Below are positions 22,359 to 34,283 of a stretch of DNA of 64,000 nt, piece by piece. Every line of letters begins with the position of its first letter. Position 1 is the first letter of the stretch. The stretch is from Mortierella sp. BCC40632 (Eukaryota > Mortierellomycota > Mortierellomycetes > Mortierellales > Mortierellaceae), in the NCBI GenBank assembly GCA_011634665.1, contig WAEK01000007.1:1723501-1787500 (forward strand), written 5' to 3'. The notes below the pieces were generated by a model, which searched no databases, was not told the origin of the DNA, and was given only the letters and a program-made list of their open reading frames with translations. Both the position numbers and the translations under genes were made by a program.

Positions 22359-22956
22359 ATGTTACCTATTCTTGTCTTCCTATTCCTCTGCGCCGTCATC
22401 CTGTACCTCACCCGCAATCGCTGGGTCCCTCCCATCCAAGATTTGCGTGAACGACTCCGCTACTCTCGACTTCCATTCTTCCGCTCTGAGGATGATACTA
22501 CCTTTGAACAAAACATTGAGGAGGGTCTTTCATCCTCAACCTTTGACCTGCATCAGAACCTAATCGACGGCGGTAAGGACAGACAGACAGACGGACGGAC
22601 AGAGACAAAAAAAAAAAATGTTCCACAGTCCCTTGCAACCCCGGTGTGTCTTGGTCTTGGCGGGAATGCATCCGTCATTTCGTAGTATGCCTTACTCACG
22701 CTCTCTTTCTCTCGCTCTTTTGAATACACATTGTACTGCTCTCCCTCTCTCTCTCTTCCTCTCTTTCTTTCTTTCTCTCTCTGTAGATGATCGCCATGGA
22801 CTAGAGAACACGGAAGAAATGCGCAAGATCATGAAAAAGTACCGCTGCAACTTTGACCAGGCACGTCTCATTTACCAACAAAATCAGATGAAGGCCAATG
22901 GAATCGACCCCCGGACAGGAGTTCCCATCGATCCCAAGGCCGTTTACTTTAGTTAA
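22359..22956 (+). CDS. DUF2015 family small membrane-anchored protein
   Basis: Exons 22359-22572 and 22787-22956 join in phase (G|AT) to 127 residues, the usual family length. An N-terminal hydrophobic segment (MLPILVFLFLCAVILYLT) is a signal anchor. The conserved C-terminal block reads EEMRKIMKKYRCNFDQARLI, then NGIDPRTGVPIDPKAVYFS and stop, the typical DUF2015 ending (DPK-x-V-x-FS). The function of the family is not known to me. The stop codon lies inside a good 5' splice site (A|GTTAAGT, matched by CTGCAG at 23006-23011), so a 3'UTR intron or an alternative C-terminus is possible. Confidence 0.85.
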
Positions 22957-23801
22957 GTCCCGTGCTCTCTCTCTCTTTGTCCGCTCACCAACAACTTGGC
23001 TTATTCTGCAGATAAGAAGCCGACGATTCATGGAAAAGAGCACAACAACAGCCGCCCTAATGGACCGACACAAACCGGAAAAAGGATTCACTTGGCGTCT
23101 CTCCCAACGGGTCATAGCCGACAGTTTTTCTTTTGCTCTTTCCTCGGATTATCTAGCACGCGGACAATAAAGAGATGGTTATTGTTGTTTTTTTTTGCCT
23201 TTCCGGTGCAGTAGCATGAGAGGAGTGAGAAGAAGGGGGTCATCTCCAAAAGGATAGGCAAACATGATGACATCGCTTGCCATGCTGTATAGTAGATAGA
23301 CGGTGCGCCCCCCTTGGTAGCGGTTGACCTTTATTTTCTCTTCTTTTTTTCCTCCTCCCCCCTCCCCTTTGGCTTGTTTCGAACAAGTGAGGAGCAGTAA
23401 CGTGGGCTGTCCCCTCCTCTTCCTTCTCATCTCCCAACCTCGATTGGTGCACGTGATATGGATTGCTCTCTCTCTTTCTCTCTCTGATACTTTTATCCGG
23501 ACAAAATCATCTCGCCTCGCTGTCCACCTGGTTCAGTTCTTCCAAAACGACGACTCTTTCTCCTCTCGCCTTCTTTCTTTCTTTCTTTCTTTCTTTCCTT
23601 CTTTCTTTCTTTCCTTTCTCTCTCTCTCCCATTCTCTCTCCACACTCCTCTCTTACGTATCTTTATCTCTCCTCCTTCCTCCTTCCTTCCTCTTCCACGT
23701 CTCTCTCTCTCCCACCCATCCTCTTTTACTTTTTCTCATACTCTCCTCCTCCCCTCCTGCTCCTGCATCCATTAATCTCATCAGCCCCCCATACAACTAA
23801 A
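22957..23801. other. Spacer between DUF2015 and arrestin-like genes
   Basis: A possible alternative last exon of the DUF2015 gene begins at 23012 (NKKPTIHGKEHNN). After it come an uninformative stretch and C/T-rich sequence with (TTTC)n near 23574-23608, reaching the arrestin-like ATG. Confidence 0.5.
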
Positions 23802-25285
23802 ATGCGTCTCTTCTCCAAACACTCGATCCACAACGCGGCCAGCTATATCGCGTCGCAGGGATTCAGCGTGTCACTTGTCCGTCAACCTGGTCATCCACAA
23901 CACTATGGTCCTGGCTCTGTCATCCAGGGCCAAGTCCACCTCCTTCTCAACTCGATCATCACCTCCCCTTGTACATTGCGGATCGTCTTTGCCTGCCACC
24001 AAACCATTGCTTCTTCTTCCCCCTCGGCTGCCGCCGCAGCATCTTCCTCCTCCGCCTCCACACAACACCACGATGCAAGCCCATGCATCATCGATGGATA
24101 TCCCCCTCATCCCAACCAAAACCACAGCGCTCACAAAAAGAGTTCATCGAGCTCTCTCCGAGGGAAGGCCATCTTTGAGGTCGACCACATCCTTGTTGAC
24201 AATGCAACCCTACCCCCATGCAAGCGACAAACCCCCTTTCACTTTTCCATCAAACTCCCACTCTGCAGCTATCCTCCGAGCTTTCAGGTAATCCGATAGC
24301 TCCGCGCTATTTTTTTTTCTTTATTCTTTTTGAGAAAAAGAGAGAGAGAGAGAGAGAGAGAGACGGAGCAGGCGAACGGATGAAAATAAGAAGAGAAAAA
24401 GGTGTTTAAGACAGAGTGCGAAAAGGGTCTCTTTTTTTTTTTTTTTTTTTGCGTTGCGCTCGACTGCACATGATACGGTCGGTGCAGAGTGGATCAAAGA
24501 CCAGCCTTGCAAGTAGTGCAAGGGGTGATAGACAAGCTGACTGGCAGGTTGTTCTTTGTTCGGTCATCCCAAAAAAAAAAAAAAACTGGCGGGCTTCTGT
24601 CGACTCAAGATTCGTCTCCATACAGACTGTTTATTCATCTCCCCACTTTCTCATCGGAGTGCGTCCCTTGCAGCTTCTTTGGGACTCCCTCTCTTTCCTC
24701 AGCCGCTCAGGAACAAACTCACTCCAACCTGCTTTTGGCCACGCAAATACTTTCGGACGTTGACTGACTCTCTCTGTACTTTTTACTTCATTTCCTTGTG
24801 TATCGGTGTGCCTGTGTGTCTGTGTTTGCCTTTGTGGGCGTGTGGGCGCATACTTGTGTGCGTGCCAACCTTTTTCCTGGAATGGCATCAATTTTTTTTA
24901 GGACGGAGATCGTTCCGTTACTTATTCCATCCAGGCCTTGCTGAGCTTTGAGACCCAGCAAGGGGCCCCAAACACACGAAGTCAAGTTTCTTCGCCCGAC
25001 GTTCAGATTCTCTACATGCCACTCGTTCCGGCCCTTGCTTCGCCCTCTCTTCCCATTGCCGCTGCTGCGGCTGGCCCTGGAGCGTCCAGACGACGGTCGA
25101 GTGTGGTTGTGGTAGAGGCTCGCGTCGCTGCGCCCAGAGAGGACCGACATAAGGACCGACGAAAGGTTAAAGACAAGGACAACGCCAAGGAGGATGACGC
25201 GACGACACCCTCAGGCGTGATTGAAGCCACGATTGAGACTAAAGCAGGTGCATGTCTGGGTAAGTGAAAGAGCACCATGGTGTTT

Positions 25286-25345
<60 letters not shown>

Positions 25346-27273
25346 TGCAAACCGTGTTTGGAAGGGTTGGAGCATGCGGACAGAGGATGCCCAAAACAAG
25401 CAAGCGTGGGAGGGGTGAGAGAGAGAGAGAGAGAGAGAGATATGAAGATAGGATACATGCATGAGCCAAGCAGATGACATGGCCCTTTTTTTCTGGCTAT
25501 TTTTCTCTCTCTTCGTTTTTCCGTGTTCTCTCTCTCTTTTCTCTCTCTCTATCTCTTGTTCTCTCTCTCCCGTGGGCGTCCAATCAGCCATGCGACTGAT
25601 GTGTACCCAATCGGGGGATGCATCACCCCCTCCCCGCCTCTGCCTCCGCCCGACCTGTCCACACGCCAAAAATTTCTTGTTTCGGCAAATTGACCTGTCC
25701 CGTTCTTTTTTTTTTCTATCCTTTCCTTCCCGCAGGCGAGTGTCTCCCGATGGTCCTTTCCGTCAAAAACGGCTCCTACACAGACCTACATGCCATCCAC
25801 CTCGCTCTCGTACGTAAGATCTCTTACTCCCACTCGGTCTCGCCCACAGTCCCCCCCTCCTCTTCCAAGATTGTCCACACCGCCACCGTCCCTCTCGCCA
25901 AGCCCTCCAACGCAGGCTCATCCTGGTCCCAACAACTTCAACTCCGCGTCTCTGCCGACCGCAGCCTAGGCCTTGTCCCCACCACGTTGCCCTCCATCAC
26001 CCCCCTCTTCAAGGTTGAATACTTTATCCTTGCCGCCATCCCTCTCGATGCTGGTCCCATCGGTAGTGGAAGCAGTAATGGTAGTGGCAGTAGTACCGGT
26101 TCTACCGGTAGCTATTACAGCATGCCCAATGGCAGCGGTAGCCATAGTGATAGCGGCGTTAGCAGTAACAGTAGCGGCTTTGTCGGCCGATGGGCCTCAA
26201 ATGCTCGGAAACGCCGACAACGGTCCTTTGATCGGTCCGCGGCGGCTTTTGCAGCCTATTACTCTACCTCCCCCGAATCCGATGGCTTCCTTGCCAACTA
26301 TGGTCAGCATCAGCAACGACTGCAACAATTGCACGAGACCTCTGAGAGCGTGCTCACTGCTGCTATGGGAGGCACCTCATCCGATGCAACATCGTCTGCG
26401 GTAGTCTTCTCGCCCATCCCTGTGACCATTGGTTCTATTCCATCAGGGAATAACCAGCATCACAAAATCAAGTGGCCCATACCAAGCTATACCGATGTTC
26501 CCGACCGTCCGACTTTTGTCCGCGATCGGTTCGAGCGTGAAATGCTGCAACATCTGTCCAGTCTCGAGAGCCTAGTCGTTGCTGAGGACGATGAGGAGGA
26601 TGAGATTGATATCGAAAGCCTTGTCCAAGAAGCCAAGCGACAACAGTTGGAGAGACAACAACAACAGCTTCAACGGAAAAGGCAACAAGACCGCCGAGGG
26701 GGTCATCATCCATCTTCCTTGTCTTGGTCTTCAACTTCCTCAACCTCAGCGAGTGAAAGCGAGGAGGACGAAGATGAATTCGGATACATGTCACCACCTG
26801 CTGTTGAAGAGGAAGACCCGCTTCATGGATCGCTCATGTCACGTTCCTATCCTGGTCACTCGGAGCGATCTTTTCCACGAAGCTACCCCCCGCATGATCG
26901 ACATGTCACTTTCGAACCCATGTACCGTCCATCGCCCTTGGCAGCAAGGACTACAAACATTCCCTCGGAAGCCCAAAGATTCCAAGAAGCGTTCGAGGAC
27001 AAGAGTCCACCTTATTCTTATTATGATGAGGGATCCTTGATGGCAGGTCCACGTTCCTCGGCTTCGTCTTCTGCCAGTGCAGCAGCCTATTTGACATCAC
27101 CACCACCATCGCCTCCTCAGCCATCGATGATGGTCCTAGGTGAGGAGGCCGTGACGATGGGATTGGAATCACCACTAGTCCGAAACACCTATCGACGATC
27201 TGGCCTTGGACTAGCCATGTCAGCTGATGATCGAGCTCTTGCTCGTGCTCGTGGGATCCGAGCTGTTGTATAA
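23802..27273 (+). CDS. Arrestin-like (ART-type) trafficking adaptor candidate
   Basis: Exons 23802-24287, 24902-25259 and 25736-27273 agree in phase and give 793 residues. The first about 400 residues follow the arrestin plan: an N-terminal beta-sandwich start (FSVSLVRQPGHPQHYGPGSV, then GQVHLLLN), the middle strand FEVDHILVDNATLPP..TPFHFSIKLPL, and a C-arrestin strand GECLPMVLSVKNGSYTDLHA. Two low-complexity loops (Ser/Ala; Ala/Gly-Arg-Lys-Asp) interrupt it. The C-terminal half is disordered, with Ser/Gly repeats, an acidic EDDEEDEIDIES patch and Gln-rich helices. No perfect PPxY ubiquitin-ligase motif was found; the nearest is SPPYSYY near residue 710. Family role: linking membrane cargo to ubiquitination and endocytosis, inferred from fold only. 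An alternative donor at 25248 would delete four residues. Confidence 0.7.
25285..25345. repeat. (TTTC)n tetranucleotide microsatellite in the second intron of the arrestin-like gene
   Basis: About fifteen TTTC units, pure, within the intron 25260-25735. Followed at 25417-25440 by a (GA)n tract. Confidence 0.9.
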
Positions 27274-28617
27274 GCCATAGGCGCAAGAGAATAGGAGAAA
27301 GTGAAAGGAAGAAGAGGTTACGCCAGGCCTAGTGTATATACTCTTATATTTATAAAAATATAAAAAAAAAGAGAAAAGAAAAGAATCGATAGCTCTTATC
27401 GGCGTCATTGTCAATGTATCATCCTCTATGACTTGGGCTTCTTAGAGTCTCTCCCCATCTATTTTCTTATCCTCCAAATTACGTCCGCATCGGTTTTTTG
27501 ATTATTAATCGGTCGTTTGAAAGGACTGTGATATATTCATATTTTATGGAGTCCTGTGAGAGGGAACAGGGAGTGAGAGGGATGGTTCATGTTGTTTCGG
27601 ATCCATTGATTTGAAAGTAGGAACAAAGGTAATGGGAAATTCCAAACCTACCCATGTGACAAATATTCTCTACATGGGCTATTCTTTCCCCTCCTCATGA
27701 TTGAGATTTTTTTTTTTTTTTTTTTTTTTTTTCTCTTCATCTCATGACACATTCAAGGGGACAATTATCTTATATAATTCTCCTCGATTTTCTGTCCGGG
27801 AGAAATGAGAGGAGGAGAGATGTTGAAAAGGAATCAAAAAAAATATATATTTATATTACCAAACCACTCCTTTCACTCTTTCTACTGCTTCCACGCCTCT
27901 CTCTCTCTCTTTCATTCATTCATTCTTTCTTTCTCCACTCTCCCCTTCGATTCTGACCGACTTTACTGCCTGCTGACGATCGTTGAGGAGAGGAGAGGAG
28001 AGGAGAGGAGAGGAGAGGAGAGGAGGTAAAAAGGAAAATAAATAAATAAATAAAAAATAAAAAAAAAAGGATAAAAGGCTATTCCTATTCTACCTTTTCA
28101 CTCACTCGCGATCGCTTAGGTGAACTTGTTCATTGACAGTTGTGCTGAGGAGCAGATGAAACAAATCTGATAACAGACTGAGGGAAGAGGACGGCAGGGG
28201 TTTTCTATCTCATGAAATATTCTCTCGGGATGGAGGGGGAGAGGAGGGAGGGGAGAGGAATGATGAACGAGTAGAAAAGGGTCTATTAGTCCACACAACG
28301 TAAACAAACTTTCTTTTTTTCTCTTCTACTACCCCAACAAACAAACAAAAGGAGGGAGGGAGGTAGGAGGAGCAACCATCCACAGTGACACGAAAACAAA
28401 CTAGGCTATTTTTTTTTTCTTTGACTTTGCCTCGACCTCGTGATGAGCGATGAGAAGAGAGAGAGAGAGAGAGATCGCGAATAGGACATAGATTTCTTTA
28501 TGCTTACAACAAATATATATTAAGATAAAAGAGTTTTTCCTCCTCCTCCTCTCACGCTCCCTTTCCTTTTCTCTTTGTCAATGGAGAAAACCCGCAACTG
28601 CAACAAAAAGAAATCGA
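27274..28617. other. Convergent spacer between arrestin-like and single-pass genes
   Basis: A/T-rich with no gene. It holds a T run at 27707-27732, an (AGGAG)n tandem at about 27985-28026, an (AAAT)n stretch near 28036-28060 and a (GA)n tract near 28456-28474. ATATTTATAAAAATATAAA-type sequence at 27343-27362 is a likely 3' processing area for the arrestin-like gene. Confidence 0.55.
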
Positions 28618-29017
28618 TCAAATGCTTTGGCCAGGCATCGGGTATGGTTGAGACCCATATTGCGATGCGGGCACAGGGGCAGGGGCAGGAGGCGCCATCG
28701 AATAGGGCACGTTCTGGACAGGCGTCGAAGATCCGATTGGTGGATAGGACGACGGAGGATATCCACCTGTCGCATAAGGCGGTGCAGTATTCGGCAGAGT
28801 CGTCGTCGACGGTGGTAACGATGTGACCATACCAGCAGGAGAAAGAGATCCGAGTGGATAAGCTTGGTCTTGAGGATATGGATTCTGAACAGGTAAAGAC
28901 ATCTCAGGTTTATCCATCGCCGAATACTGCCCTGAATAGGGCGCCGAGGGGACCGTGGGAGTCGTCATGGGCATTGCAGCGTATACCATCCCAGGTTGTT
29001 GGTAGGGAGGCATTTGC

Positions 29018-29052
<35 letters not shown>

Positions 29053-30589
29053 TGGCTGTAAAGGAGGATAGGCAACAGCGGCCGTCATTGGGACGACGGT
29101 GACATGACTGACATTGCGGCGGTTTCTCTGCTGCCAAAACTTTCGAATCCAAGAGATGACACCACAGACGAAAATTAGCCCGACGATTCCAATGATAATC
29201 CAATAGTAGTCTTTGATACAATGCGAGTCGCCCATACAATGAGAGCCATCTTCACAATAGAAGCTAAGAGAGAGATTGAGAGGAAACAAATAGATAAATG
29301 ACAAACAAAGGAGAGTAGGGGATGTGGTGCATTGGATTGAGCGGAAAGAGAAATAGGAGATAGGGAGTAAGCAAGGCGGGAAGACGAGGGAAAGGAAGGA
29401 AGGGAGGGGGGGGAGAGGGAAGGAAGAAGTGCATTGGAGCAATAGAGAGAGTGAAAAGAGGCAACACGGTTAGTCAGGGGGTACCATCGACGGGCGCTTC
29501 TGTTGTCCCTTGTGCATGCGAAAACCAAGGGTTTTCTTCATCTCATTACTGCACTGTCTGGCATTCAACATTTTGAAAAAATGGCGCGGCAAAAAAAAAT
29601 GGCACTGTCCGAGGATCCAAAAGACGACTCCTATTATGCATGCTTTTTTTTTTTTTTTGAACACGTCCATAATAGACATTCCCCCGCTCAACTCGGCAGC
29701 CATTATTTTCCCTCTTCTCTCTTTCTCGCTCTCTCTCCTCTCCCCTTTCACTTCTACTTTTTTTTTTTTGTTTGTGTTTTTTTGTGTGTTGAATCGCCTT
29801 GGCCTTTTTAGTTCTCCTTTTTTTTTTCTCCTATTCAGGTTAAGCTCCTTTCCAGGGCCCTTGAGCTTTTTGAGCCGAGCTGGTGTTGGGACCTGGCGGC
29901 TGAATATCCTTATTGTTTAATGGACTATTGAGTTTTCCTTTTTTTTTTGAGTTTTTTTTTCTCTCAAGTAAGGAGATCTCAACCCCCCCTCCTTTGGATA
30001 TCCAGGTCCAGACTACTTTAGCCTTTTTTTTTTTTATGGTCTCATTGCCAAAGTCGATTAAGGTTATTTTATAGCCGAGGTCCAAAATCTCTCATACCAT
30101 GAGTATCTTTTCTCTTTTTTTTTTTTTTTCCTTTCCAAAAAAAAAAGAGAGAGAGAGAAAAAGAAAGAAAGAAAGAGAGAGATAGAAGACGAGAGAAAAG
30201 AAAAAACAGAGAAAGGGCGTCTCCCATCAAAGACCATTCTTCATTTCCTTTTTTTTTTTTCCTGCTTTCCCTTATTTTTTTTAGTGCCTTAGGAGAGAGA
30301 GAGAGAGAGAGAGAGAAAAATAATATTACACGGGGAGAAGGGGAGAGAGAAGGAAGGAAGGCATTAAAGTAGTATGAAGGAAAAGAAAAAGAGCGGAGGA
30401 AAGCAAAAGTAACTCCCTCACAAAAATACACACACATCACATCAACACCCACGTTGTACTCAAAGTCTTGCTACAGACATCATATCGTTTTTGAAGGTCA
30501 AGACTTCTGGATCGGAGAATAGAAAGACTGCTCGAACGACGGGCTTCGACCGTTACGAGGCGAACAATGAGCTCGAGACCAGAATGCAT
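28618..30589 (-). CDS. Single-pass membrane protein with Cys motif and Pro/Gln/Tyr-rich tail
   Basis: Exon 2 (complement 28618-29263) is well supported. It has a small extracytoplasmic Cys motif (FYCEDGSHCMGDSHC), a strong transmembrane helix (YYWIIIGIVGLIFVCGVISW), a basic stop-transfer (RKFWQQRNRRN), then about 170 disordered residues rich in Pro, Gln (13 in a row) and Tyr. Exon 1 (30453-30589) is tentative: it ends LQKRYDVCSKTLSTT at a GTGGGT donor, phase 2 as exon 2 requires, and joins two Cys into the motif. The intron is about 1.2 kb, long for this window, and filled with homopolymers. The first residues form a poor signal peptide, so another 5' exon may exist. Total about 260 residues. 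A cell-surface or vesicle membrane role is inferred from topology only. Confidence 0.55.
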
Positions 30590-31259
30590 TATAGGGAAAG
30601 AAAAAAGAAAGAAAAAAAGGGAAAAAAGGAAGGGGAGGTCAAAGAGGAGAGAGAAGGAAAAGAAAGGAAAGGAGAAGGGGCAATAGAAGGAAGGAGATAA
30701 AGGGGTTGGGGCGGGGGGGTGAGGAAGGAAGAGGGGGGGTAAAAGGGGGTAGAACGAACAGAACAATACAAGACTATTACAACAAAAAAAAAAAAAAAAA
30801 AGATGTTATGTTCTGGTGGTGTGGTCTTTATAATGGAGGCTGTTGTTTTTCTGCCCAGGAACTGGGATTTAGTAGTAGAAGAGAACGTATTCAGTTCAAG
30901 CAAAAAGAAGTGTGAGTGTTGAAAGTGTGAGTAGGGAGCTCCAACCACAAGGAGGAGAAGGGGAGGGAAGGAGGAGGAGGAGGAGGAGAAAAAGAAAGGT
31001 AACTGGAAACGGTTCGGGCTTTTTATATCGCTGTTTTTTTTTTCCCTCTTTTTTTTACTTTGTTCAAGGGGTTATACGGGCCTTGGAGTAGGTGAAGAGA
31101 GAAAGAGAGAGGGAGAGAGAGGTAGAGGATGTCAATCCAAAAAGTCGACCCAATAGGTTTTTGGAAAGAGCGGTATTTGGTTACTCCTTCCATCTCTACA
31201 TCAACAATAACAAAATGTTGCCTTTCAAAACGGCCATCGAGATGAAAAGGAGACAGACC

Positions 31260-31291
<32 letters not shown>

Positions 31292-31328
31292 AGAGAGAGA
31301 AAAAATGTATCTTTTTTGTTTGCTTCTA
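30590..31328. other. Spacer between the single-pass and C2H2 genes
   Basis: Purine-rich plus strand (GGAGAA, GGAAGG words) with A runs at 30783-30801 and 31260-31288. Nothing gene-like was seen. Confidence 0.55.
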
Positions 31329-31928
31329 TCATGCCGACAGGCTGTCAATGCTGTTGCCACATCCAAGTCTGCTACTACTACTAGCATTATTATTACTACT
31401 GCCATTGCCTGCACCGCCACCACCAACCACAGCATGGCTGCCGTCGGCTTTACCATGACCTTCTCCACTTGAATTGTTTTCTGCAAGACGCATGGTCACC
31501 CATTGCAACTGCTGACGCAGTTTCTGGAGCTCGGCCATGGCCTCACACTGGTGATGTCCGGTGGGCGAGTGTGAATGCGAATGTGAGTGTGAATGTGAGT
31601 GCGAGTGTGAATGTGGATGCGAGGGATGAGGTCGCGACTGCGACTGTGAGTGATGGTGGAAAGGATGTTGTCCAAAAGACAAAGAGGACGCGCTCGCATG
31701 CCCGGTGGTAGTTGTCGTTGTCGTCACAGGATGCTCGGACGAAGGGGACATGGGCCTCCGGCAATGGTGACCTCCTCCACAGTTTGGATTGGCACAGCCA
31801 CAGTCGCTACTGGAGGAAGAGGTCATGTCCGTGCTAGCAAAAGTAGAATAAGAATGACCGTGCGTCGTCGTCGTACTACCTGCTGGACGCCTTGCATGGT
31901 CTAGCTGCGAGGAAGTACTCGTGTGTTC

Positions 31929-31960
<32 letters not shown>

Positions 31961-33887
31961 GCTGCTGCTGCTGTGTCCGTGAAAATGATTCGTGTTTGTT
32001 CGAGAGCGGCTGGGAGGACCAAAGACTAGGAGACATCAAGTCATGGTTTCCTGGCCCCCTAGGCGCGACCGGCGTCACAGGATGGTCATGATCATGAGCG
32101 GCGGTTGAGGGATTGGGCTTGGGGTATGGCCATACATTGGTCGGACTCGACATGGACGAGGCCGACATGGACGAAGGTGAGGGCGAGAGTGTCGGTGACA
32201 TGGAAGGAGAGACGGACGACCTGGAGGGGGAGGATGGATAGCTCTCAGCCCGACGCGAATGTGAGCCTGTGCGTCTCAAAACTAGGGACTGGGATTGAGA
32301 TTGTGGATAAGGGAGTGGATGTGTATGAGATCGAGAGTGCGTTGAATGACGGTGTTGGTGTTGGTAGATCGAATGAGAAGAGTGGGACTGGGACTGGGAT
32401 TGGGACTGGGGAGTCGAAGGAGGTGGAAGCAGGAGTGGCAAGGGCTCGAACGTCAGAGATCGGGCGCTTGGGGAGCGTTCATGCCGACCGGGACTATCGA
32501 CTACCATGTCCGAGAAGTGGCCACTCTCGGGTCGAGGGAGGGTATGCGCCCGTGAGGGTGGGCGCCAAAGAGATCTCTCATGGCGCCAAAGATCGCCTGC
32601 CGTGGGCGAGGAGGGCGAAGAAGGGGACCGACGCGAGTACATCTCCTCATCCCGTGGCTCATCCTGTCGGGAATGGTCATGGCTATTGCCACGAGAGTGA
32701 TACATGTTGGGGAGCAGAGGCAGTTGTGGACGCGCCGACGATTGATGTTGTGATTGTGATTGTGGTTGTTGTTGCTGTTGTTGTTGTGAGTGGTGGTAAT
32801 GGTGTGGACTCATGGCACTGGACTCAGACATGGCCTGAGCTCGGTCAGGCTCTTGGTTTTTGTTGTGGTTATTGTTGTTGTATTGGATGTGGTGCCCCGG
32901 AGCAGGAGAAGTTGGACCAGCTAATGGTGAGGACACCTCATGCTGGTGTTCTGGACTACTCCGATCATAAGCAGAGCCTCGGAAGTGAGGTGGTCCGAAG
33001 GCGGTTCTTGCGATGGTACTTGTCAACCCAGGTTGGTAGGTCCAGTCAGAACAATGGACATTCGACTCGGCGCTAAGGTGTCTCTTGAGCGCATCAAGTC
33101 GCGCAAATGTTCGTCGACACTGTGTATCAGTGTTGGTGTTGTGTTTTTGTTTGTGTATTGTTGTTGTTGTTGTTGTTGTAGAAGCGGGAAAGGAGAGTGT
33201 ATGCACGATGAGAGAGGAAGGGAGAAGAAAAAGATGTCAGCGCTCAAAAAGTTCATCCCTCTCTGGTCTTGAGTTTTTCTTTTTTTTCTTTCTTTCTTTC
33301 TTGCATTGGAAGTGAAGTAACGATGCATAGGGTCGCACGAGCGTGGATTTGTGTCCTTTGCTTTTTTCCTTGGTTGTGGTTTGTGGTTTTTCTGCATTAT
33401 GGTCACCCGAATATAACAAAAACCACGATCAAAAACAGAGGCAAGCTTACGTTTGTGCAGCAGTACGGACGTTCACCTGTGTGAAGTCGCTCATGACGCT
33501 TGAGATCATGGAGGCGCCTAAAGTACAATTGGCATGCCTAGAAGAGAGACACAAGAAAAAAAAAAAAAAAAAAAAAAAAAGCGGAGCATGCACATGGACA
33601 CAAAGCACCGAGAGATTCAGATTTGCCCAAGGGAGAATGACATAACAAGCAAAGCGGAGCAAACCCAAAAGAGACAAATGGGGGTCGTGTTAGATTAGGT
33701 TCAGTTCGGAGAACAGGGCAGGAAAGCCCTAGTGAACACTTCTTTTTGGCATCGAGCAGGAAAACGAGGGTTGAGCGGCCACGTTCTTCGTGGTATTCAT
33801 GATTACCGTGCACTCGAAGGGTTTGTCGACAGAAGGATAGCTTTGAGCCTTGTATGACAGTTTGGGCTTGGGCTTTGGAGTCGTCAT
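31329..33887 (-). CDS. C2H2 zinc-finger protein, probable transcription factor
   Basis: Exons complement of 33807-33887, 33451-33537 and 31329-33119 join in phase to 652 residues. Two tandem fingers lie at residues 24-79. Finger 1, [20 protein letters not shown], spans the first junction and ends with the TGERP-type linker. Finger 2 starts [18 protein letters not shown] and has a longer, non-standard spacing to its last ligands. The rest is disordered: Ser/Pro-rich, a 15-residue Gln tract, repeated Ser-Gln pairs, an eight-fold His-Ser repeat and a C-terminal amphipathic helix ([20 protein letters not shown]) suited to dimerisation. The fingers at the very N-terminus, with the head encoded in tiny exons, make the start slightly uncertain. 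The ATG at 33887 is the last before the finger. DNA binding is inferred. Confidence 0.8.
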
Positions 33888-34241
33888 TGCTGGGGAAGAG
33901 CTCAACAGAAGCAATGGGAGGTGACTGTACTGGTGCTGGTGCTGTTTTTGTTGTTGTTGGTGGTGGTGGTGGTAATGGTGGTAGTGGTAGAGAGAGAAGA
34001 AAAGAAAAAGAAAAGAAAAGAGGATGGCAGTGATGATGCTACTGTAGCAGTAATGTCGTTGGGAGCAAAGGGTCTCGCGGAGAGGGGAATGACAATGGAA
34101 CCGCACAAGAGTTGTGATGGATCGACAGGGCCTGGGTGTGCCTGGAGTAGAGTGATGGATAGATGGAGGAAGAGACAGCGAGCTGAGGGGGCAAGGTCAA
34201 GGAAGGGATTGCAGTGTGAAGACCAAAATATAAGTGTAAGA

Positions 34242-34283
<42 letters not shown>

